This document shows positions 8,490 through 18,326 of a stretch of DNA of 64,000 bases, one piece after another. The position numbers and the translations under genes are program-made. The stretch's first letter is position 1. Each line of letters opens with the position of its first letter. A model generated the notes under the pieces. The model did not search any database. It saw only the letters and a list, made by a program, of their open reading frames with translations, and was not told where the DNA came from. The DNA comes from CALNYZ01 sp942490945 (lineage in GTDB: Bacteria; Pseudomonadota; Gammaproteobacteria; UBA6429; Thiohalophilaceae): contig CALNYZ010000018.1 in NCBI GenBank assembly GCA_942490945.1, positions 1,736,001 to 1,800,000 of the forward strand. The letters are read 5' to 3'.

Positions 8490-10766
8490 TTAGAAGGTTG
8501 ATCCCAGTGTAAATTGGAAAGATTTTGTATCATCACCAGGTTTATCATTCAGGGGGTTTGCCAGACTAAAGCGCATGATGCCAACCGGCGTAATCCAAAT
8601 CAAGGCCACACCAACCGATGTACGTAATTCACCCAGGTCGACTGACTGGTTCTCGGCAAATACATTGCCTGCATCATAAAATATACTTGTTCGCAAGTTT
8701 TTACTGTCACCGTCAAAAATACTGGGGAGAATTAACTCAAGCGATGTATTTATCTTTTTGTTACCGCCTTCTGCGCGATTTAATGCATCGCGAGGTCCCA
8801 AACTGTTTGCCTCATATCCACGAACGCTCCTGCTACCGCCCGTATAATAATTTTCGAATGGCGGTAAAATTGGTGAATCGCCAAAACTTTTTGCATAGCC
8901 TAAATCTAACTGGTACAACAATGTCGTTTTTTCAGAGAATGGAAAATAGGTATTATAATCCATAAAAAATTTGTAGTACTCAAGGTCGCTTCCCGGCACT
9001 GTGACTTCAGTTCCGAACGATATCTTGGTCCCTTCATCTGCAAATATACTCCTGTTGCGCGAATCATACGTCCAGTTGGAATTAATTTTCAGGACGTCAT
9101 ATATATCGCCCTTTGCTGCTATGAAGTCAGCCATGTTTTGAGCAATATCAGAGCCAGTTATTATTTTCTTGTTTTCATAGCTGGAGCTTATATTAAACCG
9201 ACTCAGCTCAGACAACGGGATGCCAAAAGATACGCTACCGCCATATGTGTTTGTAGTGTAATTTGAAATATTGGCGTCTTGCGCATCAAATTTATTCTTG
9301 TAAAGCGCAAATCCTCTACTGATGCCGTCCAACGTATAATATGGTTCGTTTATATTAAAACTATAATTCTGTACAACGTCACTATGACTGAAATTCACAC
9401 CAACAGATTTCCCTGTGCCGACAAAATTATTTTGTTGTAATGAAAAATTGAGTATAGCTCCCTGCCCATCTGAGTAACCCAATCCTGCTGTGAGCGTGCC
9501 GGTTGCACGTTCTTTTACCGTAAATATGACGTCAACCTGGTCGGTTGTACCAGGCACCAGCGGTGTCTCAACAGTTACATCTTCAAAAAAGCCCAGGCGA
9601 TTCAGTCTTGCGCGTGAAGTGGCGACATGCTTTGATGAAAGCCAATCGCCTTCCATTTGCCTTACTTCTCTACGTATAACTTCATCGCGTGTTTTTATAT
9701 TACCGACTACATTTATTCGACGAACATAAATTCTTCGCCCGGGATCAATATAGAAAGCCAGATCGACTTTCTTGTCTTTTTCATTAATGGCCGGAACCAC
9801 ATTGACATTGGCAAATGCATAGCCGTCTTCAGCCAGTCTGTCTGTAATGTTGGTTCGTGATTTGGTTACGTTTTTACGTGAAAATATTTCACCTTTTTGG
9901 ATGATTAACAATTTCTCCAATTCTTCTTTTGGCACTACAAATATCCCGGACAACTGAACATCGTTAATAATGTACTTGTCGCCTTCTGTAACACTGACTG
10001 TAATGTAAACATCTTTCTTGTCAGGTGTTAAGGCTACTTGAGTAGAATTTATATTAAAATTAATGAATCCCCGGTCTTGATAATACGATTTTAATATTTC
10101 AAGATCTGCGGCAAGAAGTTGTTTTGAGTAATCATTGCGGCCAAAAAAGCCAGGCTCGCCCAACTCAAGATTTTTGCGGAGATCATCTATCTCATATTCT
10201 TCATTACCAACTATGTTGAACAGATTGATTAATGCAGCATCGCCTTCTGCAATTTTTATCTTAACTGCCACGCGATTACGATCTTGAGGAATGATATCCG
10301 CGTCGATCTTGACTGCGTATTTTCCAATACTAAAATATTGTCTTTTTAATTCCTGTATGACTGTATCCAAAATCGAGCGATCAAATACTTTTCCTTCAGT
10401 TAGCCCGATTTGTTTGAATGATTTTTCAAGAGATTCTGATGGTAATTCGCTATTACCCTCTACTTCAATTTTGGATAATGCCGGTCGTTCCGCTACAAAG
10501 ACAACAAGTACATCTCCATCGCGCTCAATTTTTATATCTTTAAAAAAACCGGTTTTATAGAGGGAATGAATAGATTGAGTCGTCAATTTCTCGTTTATTT
10601 TATCGCCTACTTTAATTGGTAGATAGTTAAATACCGTGCCGATTGATATTCGTTGCAGACCTTCCAGGCGAATATCCTGAACAATAAACTCTTCAAATGC
10701 ATGAGCAGAAATCGAAATTAAAGCGCACAACTTGACCAGCAGAAAACGAAATATATTTTTGCGCAT
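8490..10766 (-). CDS. bamA: Outer membrane protein assembly factor BamA
   Basis: Core of the BAM complex that folds and inserts beta-barrel proteins into the outer membrane. It has 758 residues: a signal peptide ending at SAHA (about residue 23), five POTRA domains (about 24-420) and an Omp85 barrel (about 430-758). The conserved GGSRSVRGYE loop motif carries the VRGY residues, and the protein ends in a terminal Phe, as most outer-membrane barrels do. It follows rseP with a 2-base gap and precedes skp, so envelope biogenesis genes are translated in series. Confidence 0.98.
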   Translation of the reverse strand: MRKNIFRFLLVKLCALISISAHAFEEFIVQDIRLEGLQRISIGTVFNYLPIKVGDKINEKLTTQSIHSLYKTGFFKDIKIERDGDVLVVFVAERPALSKIEVEGNSELPSESLEKSFKQIGLTEGKVFDRSILDTVIQELKRQYFSIGKYAVKIDADIIPQDRNRVAVKIKIAEGDAALINLFNIVGNEEYEIDDLRKNLELGEPGFFGRNDYSKQLLAADLEILKSYYQDRGFINFNINSTQVALTPDKKDVYITVSVTEGDKYIINDVQLSGIFVVPKEELEKLLIIQKGEIFSRKNVTKSRTNITDRLAEDGYAFANVNVVPAINEKDKKVDLAFYIDPGRRIYVRRINVVGNIKTRDEVIRREVRQMEGDWLSSKHVATSRARLNRLGFFEDVTVETPLVPGTTDQVDVIFTVKERATGTLTAGLGYSDGQGAILNFSLQQNNFVGTGKSVGVNFSHSDVVQNYSFNINEPYYTLDGISRGFALYKNKFDAQDANISNYTTNTYGGSVSFGIPLSELSRFNISSSYENKKIITGSDIAQNMADFIAAKGDIYDVLKINSNWTYDSRNRSIFADEGTKISFGTEVTVPGSDLEYYKFFMDYNTYFPFSEKTTLLYQLDLGYAKSFGDSPILPPFENYYTGGSRSVRGYEANSLGPRDALNRAEGGNKKINTSLELILPSIFDGDSKNLRTSIFYDAGNVFAENQSVDLGELRTSVGVALIWITPVGIMRFSLANPLNDKPGDDTKSFQFTLGSTF

Positions 10767-10768
10767 TA

Positions 10769-12130
10769 TTAATCAAACAACCTTATTAAATCGTTATATA
10801 CCGCAACCGACATTAGCGTTAACAATAGAGCCAGCCCGATACGTTGCCCGAAATACTCGGCAGACTCAGACACAGGCTTGCCACGAATAAACTCTATAAT
10901 GTAGAAAAATAAATGTCCGCCATCCAGCAATGGAATTGGCAATAAATTAAGTATGCCAATACTGATACTGATTTGTGCTAAAAACATAAAGAAATAACTC
11001 AAGCCTGCTTCTGCAGAAATACCGGCATACTTTGCAATACCGATTGGGCTACTGAGATTTTTTATAGATATATCCAGCGTGACCAATTTGCCCAAAAATT
11101 TGAACGTCAACGCAGTAAAATTTATGGTGGATTGAATTGATTTCCTGACAGCGTCCAGCATTGAATAACGATATTCGGTCTTAAGTTCTTCTGGTATTAC
11201 AATCGCTGGTCGCTGTATGCCAATCCGGATGTATTCCTTGCCCTTGTCTATTGTTTTAATCGGTGTGACAGGAACCTGAACTATTGACCCATTACGCTGC
11301 ACAGTAAATATTATTTCCTGATTGGCATATCGTTTAATAACATCAGGAATATCAGACCAGTCTTCAATCTGTTGATTTTGTATTTTAAGTATCAGGTCGC
11401 CCTCCGCCAATAACGAACGGCTCGCGGGTGAGTTTTCAACTATGCCGCTTACTACTGGTTTTATTTTTAAATGCTGTAATTTAAAACCAGAGGCGTCAAT
11501 GACATCCAGTTCATCCAGATTGATGTTTGCATTTGTAAAACTGAGCGTCCTTTTTGTTACACGTTTGGCGTCAGTCAAAACCTCCACTGACACCTGACCT
11601 TTATCGATCACGGCAGGCAGAATTTCTTCCATAATCACTGGCCAGATCGGTGCATTCTTGTTGTTGACTTTAAGTATCTGGTCACCTTTCTGAAAACCTG
11701 CAAGTGCAGCCGGCGAATTCGCGACCACATCGCTTATTACCGGTTTAATACCTTGCACGCCATTCACCAACATCACCCAGAAGGCAAAAACAGCAAAGAG
11801 GAAGTTAAATGCAGGGCCAGCAAACACAATCGAGAATCGTTTCCATACTGGTTGTCGATTAAAGGCGCGGTGCAATTCTTTTTCGGCAACCTCACCTTCC
11901 CTTTCATCCAGCATTTTCACGTAGCCACCAAGCGGTATAGCCGCCAGAACATACTCGGTTTTATCTTGACCTGCTACATGCTTATATAATGGACGACCAA
12001 ATCCTATTGAGTACCGTAGTACTTTAACGCCAAGTTTCTTTGCAACCCAGTAATGTCCAAACTCATGGATCGCAATAATGACACTGATTGCAACAATAAA
12101 AGATACAATCATCTGCAGAACATCAAGCAT
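10769..12130 (-). CDS. rseP: Site-2 zinc metalloprotease RseP
   Basis: Inner-membrane intramembrane protease that cuts anti-sigma factor RseA and cleaves remnant signal peptides. It has 453 residues. The zinc motif H22-E-F-G-H26 lies in the first transmembrane helix, two PDZ domains fill the periplasmic middle (about 115-300), and the second active-site motif LLDGGHL is in a C-terminal helix. The start overlaps the dxr stop by 8 bases. The order dxr-rseP-bamA is typical. Confidence 0.98.
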   Translation of the reverse strand: MLDVLQMIVSFIVAISVIIAIHEFGHYWVAKKLGVKVLRYSIGFGRPLYKHVAGQDKTEYVLAAIPLGGYVKMLDEREGEVAEKELHRAFNRQPVWKRFSIVFAGPAFNFLFAVFAFWVMLVNGVQGIKPVISDVVANSPAALAGFQKGDQILKVNNKNAPIWPVIMEEILPAVIDKGQVSVEVLTDAKRVTKRTLSFTNANINLDELDVIDASGFKLQHLKIKPVVSGIVENSPASRSLLAEGDLILKIQNQQIEDWSDIPDVIKRYANQEIIFTVQRNGSIVQVPVTPIKTIDKGKEYIRIGIQRPAIVIPEELKTEYRYSMLDAVRKSIQSTINFTALTFKFLGKLVTLDISIKNLSSPIGIAKYAGISAEAGLSYFFMFLAQISISIGILNLLPIPLLDGGHLFFYIIEFIRGKPVSESAEYFGQRIGLALLLTLMSVAVYNDLIRLFD

Positions 12131-13328
12131 GATTTAGTCCCGCCTTGCGATCAAAGTGCTGGTATATGTATTCATTACAATAATTTCGTGCCATGGCATC
12201 TGCTTCGAGAATAGTTACAATTGAGTCCTGTTTTTGTACAGTTATATTAGACAGAGTTATTTCAACTAGTTTTGCAATATCGGTAAATTTAATTTTGTTG
12301 TCCAAAAAAGCAGCTACTGCTATCTCATTTGCTGCATTGAGTATCGCCGGTGCAGTATCGCCTATACTGATTGCTTCTGCAGCAAGCCGCAAACAGGGAA
12401 ATCTTGTGTAATCCGGTTTGATAAAAGACAGGTCATTTAACTCAAACAGATTCAGCTGCTCTACACCGGAATCCATCCTGTCAGGATAGGCAAGTGCATG
12501 TGCAATGGGCGTACGCATGTCAGGTTGCCCAAGTTGGGCAATAATGGACCCGTCCTGATATTCTACCATGGAGTGGATAATACTTTGTGGGTGTATAATA
12601 ATATCGATCTGATCTGGCGTTGCAGCAAATAACCAGCACGCTTCAATTAACTCCAATCCTTTGTTCATCATTGTCGCTGAATCGACGGATATTTTTTTCC
12701 CCATTACCCAGTTGGGATGAGCACAGGCTTCATCCGGTGTTACGGTATGAAATGTCTCGATATCGCGCTGCAGAAATGGCCCGCCTGAGCCGGTAAGTAA
12801 AATCCTTGTAATACCTTTATCTGAAAGTGTTGTGCCGCGGTGATTTTCAAAACACTGGAATATCGCATTATGTTCACTGTCAATCGGTAAAAGTTCGGCA
12901 TTATTATCTTTAACAACATCAATAAATAATTGTCCGGACATGACGAGTGTTTCTTTATTCGCAAGCAATACTCTTTTGCCTGCATATGCTGCTGCCAGTG
13001 TTGGCTGCAAACCAGCCGCACCAACAATTGCCGCCATTACATAATCAACTTCTTTGGCATTGGCAACTGCAACAAGGTTATCAATGCCAGATAATACTTT
13101 GGTAGTGATATCTTTGTTTGAAATTAATTTTTCAAATTGCGCGGCTTTATCTTCATCCAGCAACACAGCATATTTTGGATTATGTTGAATGCAAAGTTCA
13201 GCAAGTAAATCGATATTGGAATGCGCAGTTAACGCATGGATAGAAAACTGATCTTTATGTCTGGATAATACATTGAGGGTACTTGTACCAATCGAACCGG
13301 TTGCACCGAGTATGGTAATGTTCTTCAT
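12123..13328 (-). CDS. dxr: 1-deoxy-D-xylulose 5-phosphate reductoisomerase
   Basis: Second enzyme of the MEP isoprenoid pathway; it converts DXP to MEP with NADPH. A 401-residue protein with the nucleotide-binding motif GATGSIG at residues 8-14 and conserved active-site segments LPIDSEHNAIFQ and ATMMNKGLELIEA. It provides isoprenoid precursors for undecaprenyl phosphate made by uppS in the same operon. It overlaps cdsA by four bases (ATGA). The order cdsA-dxr-rseP is that of Pseudomonas, not of E. coli. Confidence 0.98.
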   Translation of the reverse strand: MKNITILGATGSIGTSTLNVLSRHKDQFSIHALTAHSNIDLLAELCIQHNPKYAVLLDEDKAAQFEKLISNKDITTKVLSGIDNLVAVANAKEVDYVMAAIVGAAGLQPTLAAAYAGKRVLLANKETLVMSGQLFIDVVKDNNAELLPIDSEHNAIFQCFENHRGTTLSDKGITRILLTGSGGPFLQRDIETFHTVTPDEACAHPNWVMGKKISVDSATMMNKGLELIEACWLFAATPDQIDIIIHPQSIIHSMVEYQDGSIIAQLGQPDMRTPIAHALAYPDRMDSGVEQLNLFELNDLSFIKPDYTRFPCLRLAAEAISIGDTAPAILNAANEIAVAAFLDNKIKFTDIAKLVEITLSNITVQKQDSIVTILEADAMARNYCNEYIYQHFDRKAGLNHA

Positions 13329-14152
13329 CGCAACATACCCATATAATGCATACCAAGCATAAAAACTGGAATCGCTGCTGTTAGGCTGTCAATGCGGTCA
13401 AGCACACCGCCATGCCCCGGTAGTAATTGCCCGCTATCTTTTATATTTAGTTCCCGCTTGTACAGACTCTCTGACAGGTCACCAATAATTGAAAATATAA
13501 TTGCCACAAATGTAAGTAAAAGTAAAAGCAGAGCATAGTTAAGATTTAATTCAAAAACATATGCACCGATAGCAGTAGCGATTACGCCACTTATCATGGC
13601 ACCGTATACTCCTTGCCATGACTTCCCCGGACTTACATGAGGCGCAAGTTTGATTTTGCCCCATTTTTTGCCGGCAAAATATGCAAATATATCTGCGGCC
13701 CAGATTACCAGCAATATATACAAAAGATATCCAGGTAAATCCTGATTGTTACGCAATAATTGAACGAGATAAAATGGTGCTGCAATCACCACGAGCGCTG
13801 TGATTGCCATGACCGGATGAAACTGATTTTGTGTAACTTGTGCGCCTCTGTACCGTATGATTTGATAAATTCTTACAACCCACCAGACCATCATTATCCA
13901 TAAAATCACCAGCAATTGATTTTGGTCTGGATGGTAAACAGTTGCACCGATTATCCACAACCCACTAATCACAATTGCAAATACAATTCGTTTACTCGCA
14001 GTAGTGAGTCCTGCCAGTAACGCCCATTCCCAGCTGGCTGCTGCGACAAATATCACCAACATCAGATTAAAATAATTGTCTGGCAATGCAAGTATCGCCC
14101 AGATCACCAACGGAGTTAGAAGTAATGCTGTTATGATGCGTTGTTTAAGCAT
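13325..14152 (-). CDS. cdsA: Phosphatidate cytidylyltransferase
   Basis: Makes CDP-diacylglycerol from phosphatidic acid and CTP, the branch point for all phospholipids. A 275-residue polytopic inner-membrane protein with about eight hydrophobic segments. The C-terminal CDP-alcohol signature GDLSESLYKRELNIKDSG and LPGHGGVLDRIDSL contains the conserved metal-binding acids. It overlaps uppS by 8 bases and dxr by 4. Confidence 0.97.
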   Translation of the reverse strand: MLKQRIITALLLTPLVIWAILALPDNYFNLMLVIFVAAASWEWALLAGLTTASKRIVFAIVISGLWIIGATVYHPDQNQLLVILWIMMVWWVVRIYQIIRYRGAQVTQNQFHPVMAITALVVIAAPFYLVQLLRNNQDLPGYLLYILLVIWAADIFAYFAGKKWGKIKLAPHVSPGKSWQGVYGAMISGVIATAIGAYVFELNLNYALLLLLLTFVAIIFSIIGDLSESLYKRELNIKDSGQLLPGHGGVLDRIDSLTAAIPVFMLGMHYMGMLR

Positions 14153-14900
14153 TGTTTAATTTCTCAACAACTTGTGCACCCGTTTGCCCAAACCGTCGTT
14201 GTCTGCTTGTATAGGATTCAAAAGCTGTAAACAATGCGTTCTCGTCAAAATCTGGCCAAAGAATATTGGTGAAATACAATTCTGTATAAGATAATTGCCA
14301 GTTTAAAAAATTACTAATGCGTTGCTCGCCACCTGTTCTTATAAACAGATCCGGATCCGGAATACCGGCAAAGCAAAGGTGTTCTTCTATAGTATCATTC
14401 GTGATGTCATCAGGATTGAGCGTGCCGTCATTTACTTTGACCGCTATTTTTTTTGTTGCTTGCATGATATCCCAACGTCCACCATAATTTGCGGCAATAT
14501 TGAGTTTTAATCCGGTATTGTTTTTGGTAAGGTTTTCTGAAGCAGATATACTTTTTTGTAATTTATCCTGAAAAGCTGATATATCACCAATAAAGCGCAA
14601 CTTGACATTACTTTCGTTCAGTTTTTTAATTTCTTTTTCCAGCGCTGTTAAAAACAACTCCATTAACAAGCCGACTTCTTTTTTTGGACGCTTCCAGTTT
14701 TCACTTGAAAATGCAAACAGCGTTAAGGCTTCGATTTTTAATTTGCCACAAATTTCCACTATAGTGCGCACTGTTTCAACACCTGCGCGATGTCCGGCAA
14801 CGCGGGGAGATTTACGTTGTTCTGCCCAGCGGCCGTTCCCATCCATGATAATCGCAACATGACGGGGAAGATTACCTAACACACTGAAATCAGCAGCCAT
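14145..14900 (-). CDS. uppS: Undecaprenyl diphosphate synthase (cis-prenyltransferase)
   Basis: Condenses isopentenyl diphosphate onto farnesyl diphosphate to make the C55 carrier lipid for peptidoglycan and O-antigen. It has 251 residues. IIMDGNGRWAEQR carries catalytic D20 and the P-loop-like GNGRWA. GHRAGVETVR, ALTLFAFSSENWKRP and RTGGEQRISNFL are all family motifs. The start codon lies 26 bases after frr. Confidence 0.98.
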   Translation of the reverse strand: MAADFSVLGNLPRHVAIIMDGNGRWAEQRKSPRVAGHRAGVETVRTIVEICGKLKIEALTLFAFSSENWKRPKKEVGLLMELFLTALEKEIKKLNESNVKLRFIGDISAFQDKLQKSISASENLTKNNTGLKLNIAANYGGRWDIMQATKKIAVKVNDGTLNPDDITNDTIEEHLCFAGIPDPDLFIRTGGEQRISNFLNWQLSYTELYFTNILWPDFDENALFTAFESYTSRQRRFGQTGAQVVEKLNNA

Positions 14901-14926
14901 TGTTACATCACCAACATGAAGGCTTG

Positions 14927-15484
14927 TTATATTTCAAGCAGATCTTTTTCTTTCTCCGCAAGGAGAACATCCACTTGAGCGACATACTTGTCTGTTATTT
15001 TCTGAATTCGGTCTTGCGCTGCCCGGTCATCATCTTCAGTTATTTCTTTTTCTTTCAGCAGATCCTTCACAGTATGCAAAACATCACGACGAATATTTCG
15101 AATGGCAATACGCGCATTTTCACCTTCGTTTTTAACTACCTTGATTAGATCTCGACGACGATCCTCGGTTAAAGGTGGAAGTGGAATGCGAATCAGCATT
15201 CCGGAAGTAGCCGGATTAAGACCAAGGTCAGAAGTCATGATGGCTTTTTCAATAACAGATACCATCTGTTTTTCCCATGGTGTTATCGTTAATGTTCGGG
15301 AATCAGCAACAGCGACATTCGCAACCTGACTTAAAGGTGTCTCAGTACCGTAATAATCAACTGTTATATTTCCCAACAAACTTGTATGGGCGCGGCCGGT
15401 TCGAATTTTCGATAAATCACCTTTAAGTGATTCGATACTTTTTGACATTCGGGTTTCTGCATCTTTATCCAAATCATCAAGCAT
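14927..15484 (-). CDS. frr: Ribosome recycling factor
   Basis: Splits post-termination ribosomes with EF-G. The ATG at 15482-15484 gives 185 residues starting MLDDLDKDAETRM, which aligns with E. coli MISDIRKDAEVRM. An in-frame GTG two codons upstream (15490) is less likely. AAGGTG lies about 7 bases before the chosen start. RTGRAHTSLLGNITVDYYG and the C-terminal TDKYVAQVD are standard. It follows pyrH after 58 bases. Confidence 0.97.
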   Translation of the reverse strand: MLDDLDKDAETRMSKSIESLKGDLSKIRTGRAHTSLLGNITVDYYGTETPLSQVANVAVADSRTLTITPWEKQMVSVIEKAIMTSDLGLNPATSGMLIRIPLPPLTEDRRRDLIKVVKNEGENARIAIRNIRRDVLHTVKDLLKEKEITEDDDRAAQDRIQKITDKYVAQVDVLLAEKEKDLLEI

Positions 15485-15542
15485 AATCACACCTTATAAA
15501 GTTTAAAACGGGATATTTTGTCTGTTTATAAACAGGCTAAAT

Positions 15543-16259
15543 TTATTTAACTAATGTTCCATGATCGGTGCCAAATACGATATCACGCAATACACCCTCT
15601 TTGTTCATGTTAAACACGCGTATCGGAATCTTGTTATCGCGACATAACACAATTGCGGTTGTATCCATAACGCCTAGCTTGTTTTCTATTACCTCATCGT
15701 AACTCAGGTTGGTATAGAGTTTGGCTTCGCTATTTTTCATGGGATCAGCATCGTATACACCATCTACTTTGGTGCCTTTCAATACCAGTTCTGCGTTGAT
15801 CTCAATTCCACGTAAACTTGCTGCTGTGTCGGTTGTAAAGAATGGATTCCCGGTACCGGCAGCAAATATCACCACTCGCCCTTTTTCGAGGTGGCGTACA
15901 GCTCGTCTTCTAATATAATCTTCACAAACCTGGTGTATAGGAATGGCTGACATCACTCGAACAGGAATTCCGCGTTGTTCGATTGCGTCCTGCAATGCCA
16001 ATGCGTTTATTACTGTTGCAAGCATTCCCATATAATCCGCAGTGGTGCGGTCTGTACCACCTTCGGATAAACTTACCCCACGGAATATATTGCCACCACC
16101 GATCACCATTGCGACTTCGATATTACTGTTACGTAGCATTTCCATTTCATCGGCAATGCGCATCAGGATTTTGGTATCGATACCAAAATCCTGTTCGCCC
16201 ATAAGGGCTTCACCGCTAAGCTTTAAAAGTATGCGTTTAAATTTTGGTGTGTCACTCAT
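15543..16259 (-). CDS. pyrH: UMP kinase
   Basis: Bacterial hexameric UMP kinase of the amino-acid-kinase fold; converts UMP to UDP. It has 238 residues with KLSGEALMG, VIGGGNIFRG and AAGTGNPFFTTDTAA. It sits between tsf and frr, as in most bacteria. Confidence 0.98.
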   Translation of the reverse strand: MSDTPKFKRILLKLSGEALMGEQDFGIDTKILMRIADEMEMLRNSNIEVAMVIGGGNIFRGVSLSEGGTDRTTADYMGMLATVINALALQDAIEQRGIPVRVMSAIPIHQVCEDYIRRRAVRHLEKGRVVIFAAGTGNPFFTTDTAASLRGIEINAELVLKGTKVDGVYDADPMKNSEAKLYTNLSYDEVIENKLGVMDTTAIVLCRDNKIPIRVFNMNKEGVLRDIVFGTDHGTLVK

Positions 16260-16288
16260 ATATATCCCGCAAGTTATTCTATTGATGC

Positions 16289-17179
16289 TTACGATTTTGT
16301 CGCTTTAGCTTGCGCTGCTACTTCTTCCGCAAAGTTTTCCTGCTTCTTTTCTATTCCTTCACCAACTTCATAGCGAATAAATCTGGCAACGCTTGCATTT
16401 GCGGATTTCAACAGTTGCTCAATAGTTTGATCCGGATTCTTGACAAATGGTTGCCCAACGAGCGTAACTTCCTGCAGGAATTTTTTGACCTGACCATCAA
16501 CTATTTTAGGTATGATGTTTTCGGGTTTTCCTTCCTGCTGTGCCTTTGCTTCATATATTTCGCGTTCTTTCGCGATCAAATTCTGGTCAACTTCGTCTGC
16601 AGAGATACATACAGGACGACTTGCTGCGATGTGCATGGCAATATCTTTACCCAATGTTTCATCGCCACCCATAATATCAACAACCACCCCAATTTTTGTC
16701 CCATGCATGTATGAAGCAATCAAGCCCTTGGCATCATGTGCAGCGAATCTTCGCAGTGTCATGTTTTCGCCAATTTTTGCAATCAGATTCTTTCGTGCAT
16801 CATCAATCGAAGTACTGTCAGTATCAGAAATTGGCATGGCGCCAAGCGCATCAACATCAGCAGGGTTATTTGCAAGTACGCGTTTGGCAATATTGCTTAC
16901 GAAATCCTGAAATTCCTTTTCTTTGGCAACGAAGTCAGTTTCACAATTTACTTCGACAATCGCGACGCGTTTTCCGTCATTACTTAGTTCTATTGCCAGC
17001 AAGCCTTCAGCTGCTGTTCTGCCAGCTTTTTTGTCAGCTTTAACCGCACTGGTTTTGCGCAAGTGTTCTATTGCTGCTTCGATATCACCATCTGTTTCAA
17101 CCAATGCTTTTTTACATTCCATCATACCTGCGCCTGTGCTTTCACGTAATTCTTTAACTAGCGCTGCTGTAATTGCCAT
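16289..17179 (-). CDS. tsf: Elongation factor Ts
   Basis: Nucleotide exchange factor for EF-Tu. It has 296 residues with an N-terminal UBA-like domain (VKELRESTGAGMMECKKAL, about 8-26) and the EF-Tu-contacting motif TDFVAK near residue 80. It lies 84 bases downstream of rpsB, and the gap holds a rho-independent terminator. Expression therefore depends on partial read-through from the rpsB promoter, or on a promoter I did not identify. Confidence 0.98.
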   Translation of the reverse strand: MAITAALVKELRESTGAGMMECKKALVETDGDIEAAIEHLRKTSAVKADKKAGRTAAEGLLAIELSNDGKRVAIVEVNCETDFVAKEKEFQDFVSNIAKRVLANNPADVDALGAMPISDTDSTSIDDARKNLIAKIGENMTLRRFAAHDAKGLIASYMHGTKIGVVVDIMGGDETLGKDIAMHIAASRPVCISADEVDQNLIAKEREIYEAKAQQEGKPENIIPKIVDGQVKKFLQEVTLVGQPFVKNPDQTIEQLLKSANASVARFIRYEVGEGIEKKQENFAEEVAAQAKATKS

Positions 17180-17221
17180 GATTTAAAACCTCACTTTCAA
17201 TTTATCAATATGTCTTGTTGC

Positions 17222-17250
17222 AAAAAAAGGGGGCAATGCCCCCCTTTTAT
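17222..17250 (-). terminator. rho-independent terminator between rpsB and tsf
   Basis: Read on the minus strand, AAAAGGGGGGCATTGCCCCCTTTTTTT forms a GC-only six-base-pair stem (plus-strand GGGGGC at 17229-17234 and GCCCCC at 17238-17243) with a three-base loop, followed by seven T residues. It lies 14 bases after the rpsB stop and 43 bases before the tsf start. A terminator or attenuator here would make S2 more abundant than EF-Ts and the genes downstream. Confidence 0.85.
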
Positions 17251-17263
17251 CTGGTCAGCCCAT

Positions 17264-18169
17264 TTATTTGCTGCTTTCAGTGTCATCGGATTTCGCACTG
17301 GTTGTCTTTTTGCTTGCTGTCTTTTTCTTGGTTGTTTTCTTTTTGGTTGCAGGTGCATCATCACCGCTTGCAGCTTTCTTTTTCACTACCGTTTTCTTCT
17401 TGGTCGTTTTTTTCTTGGTTGCTGCGACGCCACCTTCATCATTAACTTCAACAAAATCGTCGTCACCACCCGCTACTTTTTGTGGTATCGATTCCTGTCC
17501 CAACAGAATTGCACGTGCCACGCCTTGCGCGTAAAGCGTTACCGCACGAATGGCGTCATCGTTACCAGGTATTACATAATCCACATTGTCAGGACTATTA
17601 TTTGTATCTACTACACCGATAACAGGAATCCCCAGCTTGTTAGCTTCGCTAATAGCAATTTTTTCATGACCAACATCGATTACGAAAATTGCATCCGGCA
17701 GACCGGCCATGTCCTTGATACCACCCAGGCTGCGATCCAGTTTTTCTTTTTCGCGAGTCAGGGTAAGGACTTCTTTTTTGTTAAATTTCTTGAACGTGCC
17801 ATCGGCTTCCATCGCTTCAAGTTCTTTGAGACGTCGGATTGATTGTTTTACTGTTTTAAAATTTGTCAGCATGCCACCCAACCAGCGGTGATCGACAAAC
17901 GGCATACCACAGCGTTGCGCTTCTTCTCGTACAATTTTGCGCGCAGCACGTTTGGTGCCGACGAACAGGATTTTGCCACGGTTAGATGCCAGTGAGCTGA
18001 TGAAATTCATCGCATCACCAAATAATGGCATTGTTTTTTCAAGGTTAATAATATGGATTTTATTGCGATCACCGAAAATAAAGGGTGCCATTTTCGGGTT
18101 CCAGAAACGGGTTTGGTGTCCAAAATGGACGCCCGCTTCCAGCATTTGACGCATGGAAACATCAGACAT
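17264..18169 (-). CDS. rpsB: 30S ribosomal protein S2 with long Lys-rich C-terminal tail
   Basis: S2 binds late to the 30S head and is needed for S1 to join. The start at 18167-18169 (MSDVSMRQMLEAGVHFGHQT) gives 301 residues; an open frame continues upstream but lacks S2 homology. AGGAG lies 7 bases before the ATG. The body ends near residue 245; residues 250-301 are a low-complexity tail of Lys, Thr, Ala and Ser in which an 11-residue unit (ATKKKTTKKKT) appears twice. E. coli S2 has 241 residues and no such tail. The first gene of the operon, with its own promoter and leader. Confidence 0.97.
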   Translation of the reverse strand: MSDVSMRQMLEAGVHFGHQTRFWNPKMAPFIFGDRNKIHIINLEKTMPLFGDAMNFISSLASNRGKILFVGTKRAARKIVREEAQRCGMPFVDHRWLGGMLTNFKTVKQSIRRLKELEAMEADGTFKKFNKKEVLTLTREKEKLDRSLGGIKDMAGLPDAIFVIDVGHEKIAISEANKLGIPVIGVVDTNNSPDNVDYVIPGNDDAIRAVTLYAQGVARAILLGQESIPQKVAGGDDDFVEVNDEGGVAATKKKTTKKKTVVKKKAASGDDAPATKKKTTKKKTASKKTTSAKSDDTESSK

Positions 18170-18184
18170 TGGTAGTACTCCTAA

Positions 18185-18218
18185 GGGTTGTGCCTCCACA
18201 CATCCCATATTGCAACCC
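18185..18218 (-). promoter_or_regulatory. rpsB leader hairpin, possible S2 autoregulatory element
   Basis: In the untranslated leader, GGGTTG at 18213-18218 (minus strand) can pair with CAACCC at 18185-18190, enclosing a 22-base loop that contains GGAUGUGUGGAGG. The hairpin ends 15 bases before the rpsB start codon, just upstream of the ribosome-binding site. Autogenous control of rpsB-tsf by S2 through a structured leader is known in Gammaproteobacteria; that this hairpin performs it is inference. Confidence 0.45.
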
Positions 18219-18326
18219 CTTTTACTATCAAGGGCACCCTGCAACATGTGTCGATGTGTGTGCGAATTTTTGGTCATTACCTGTCGAAACGGGCAAACGA
18301 CCACTAAAAGTATATTTTGCGCGCGC

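Noticed and set aside
17215..17445. Plus-strand frames rich in Phe/Leu/Val opposite rpsB
   Set aside because: They are the antisense shadow of the Lys/Thr repeat tail of S2 and have no start context.
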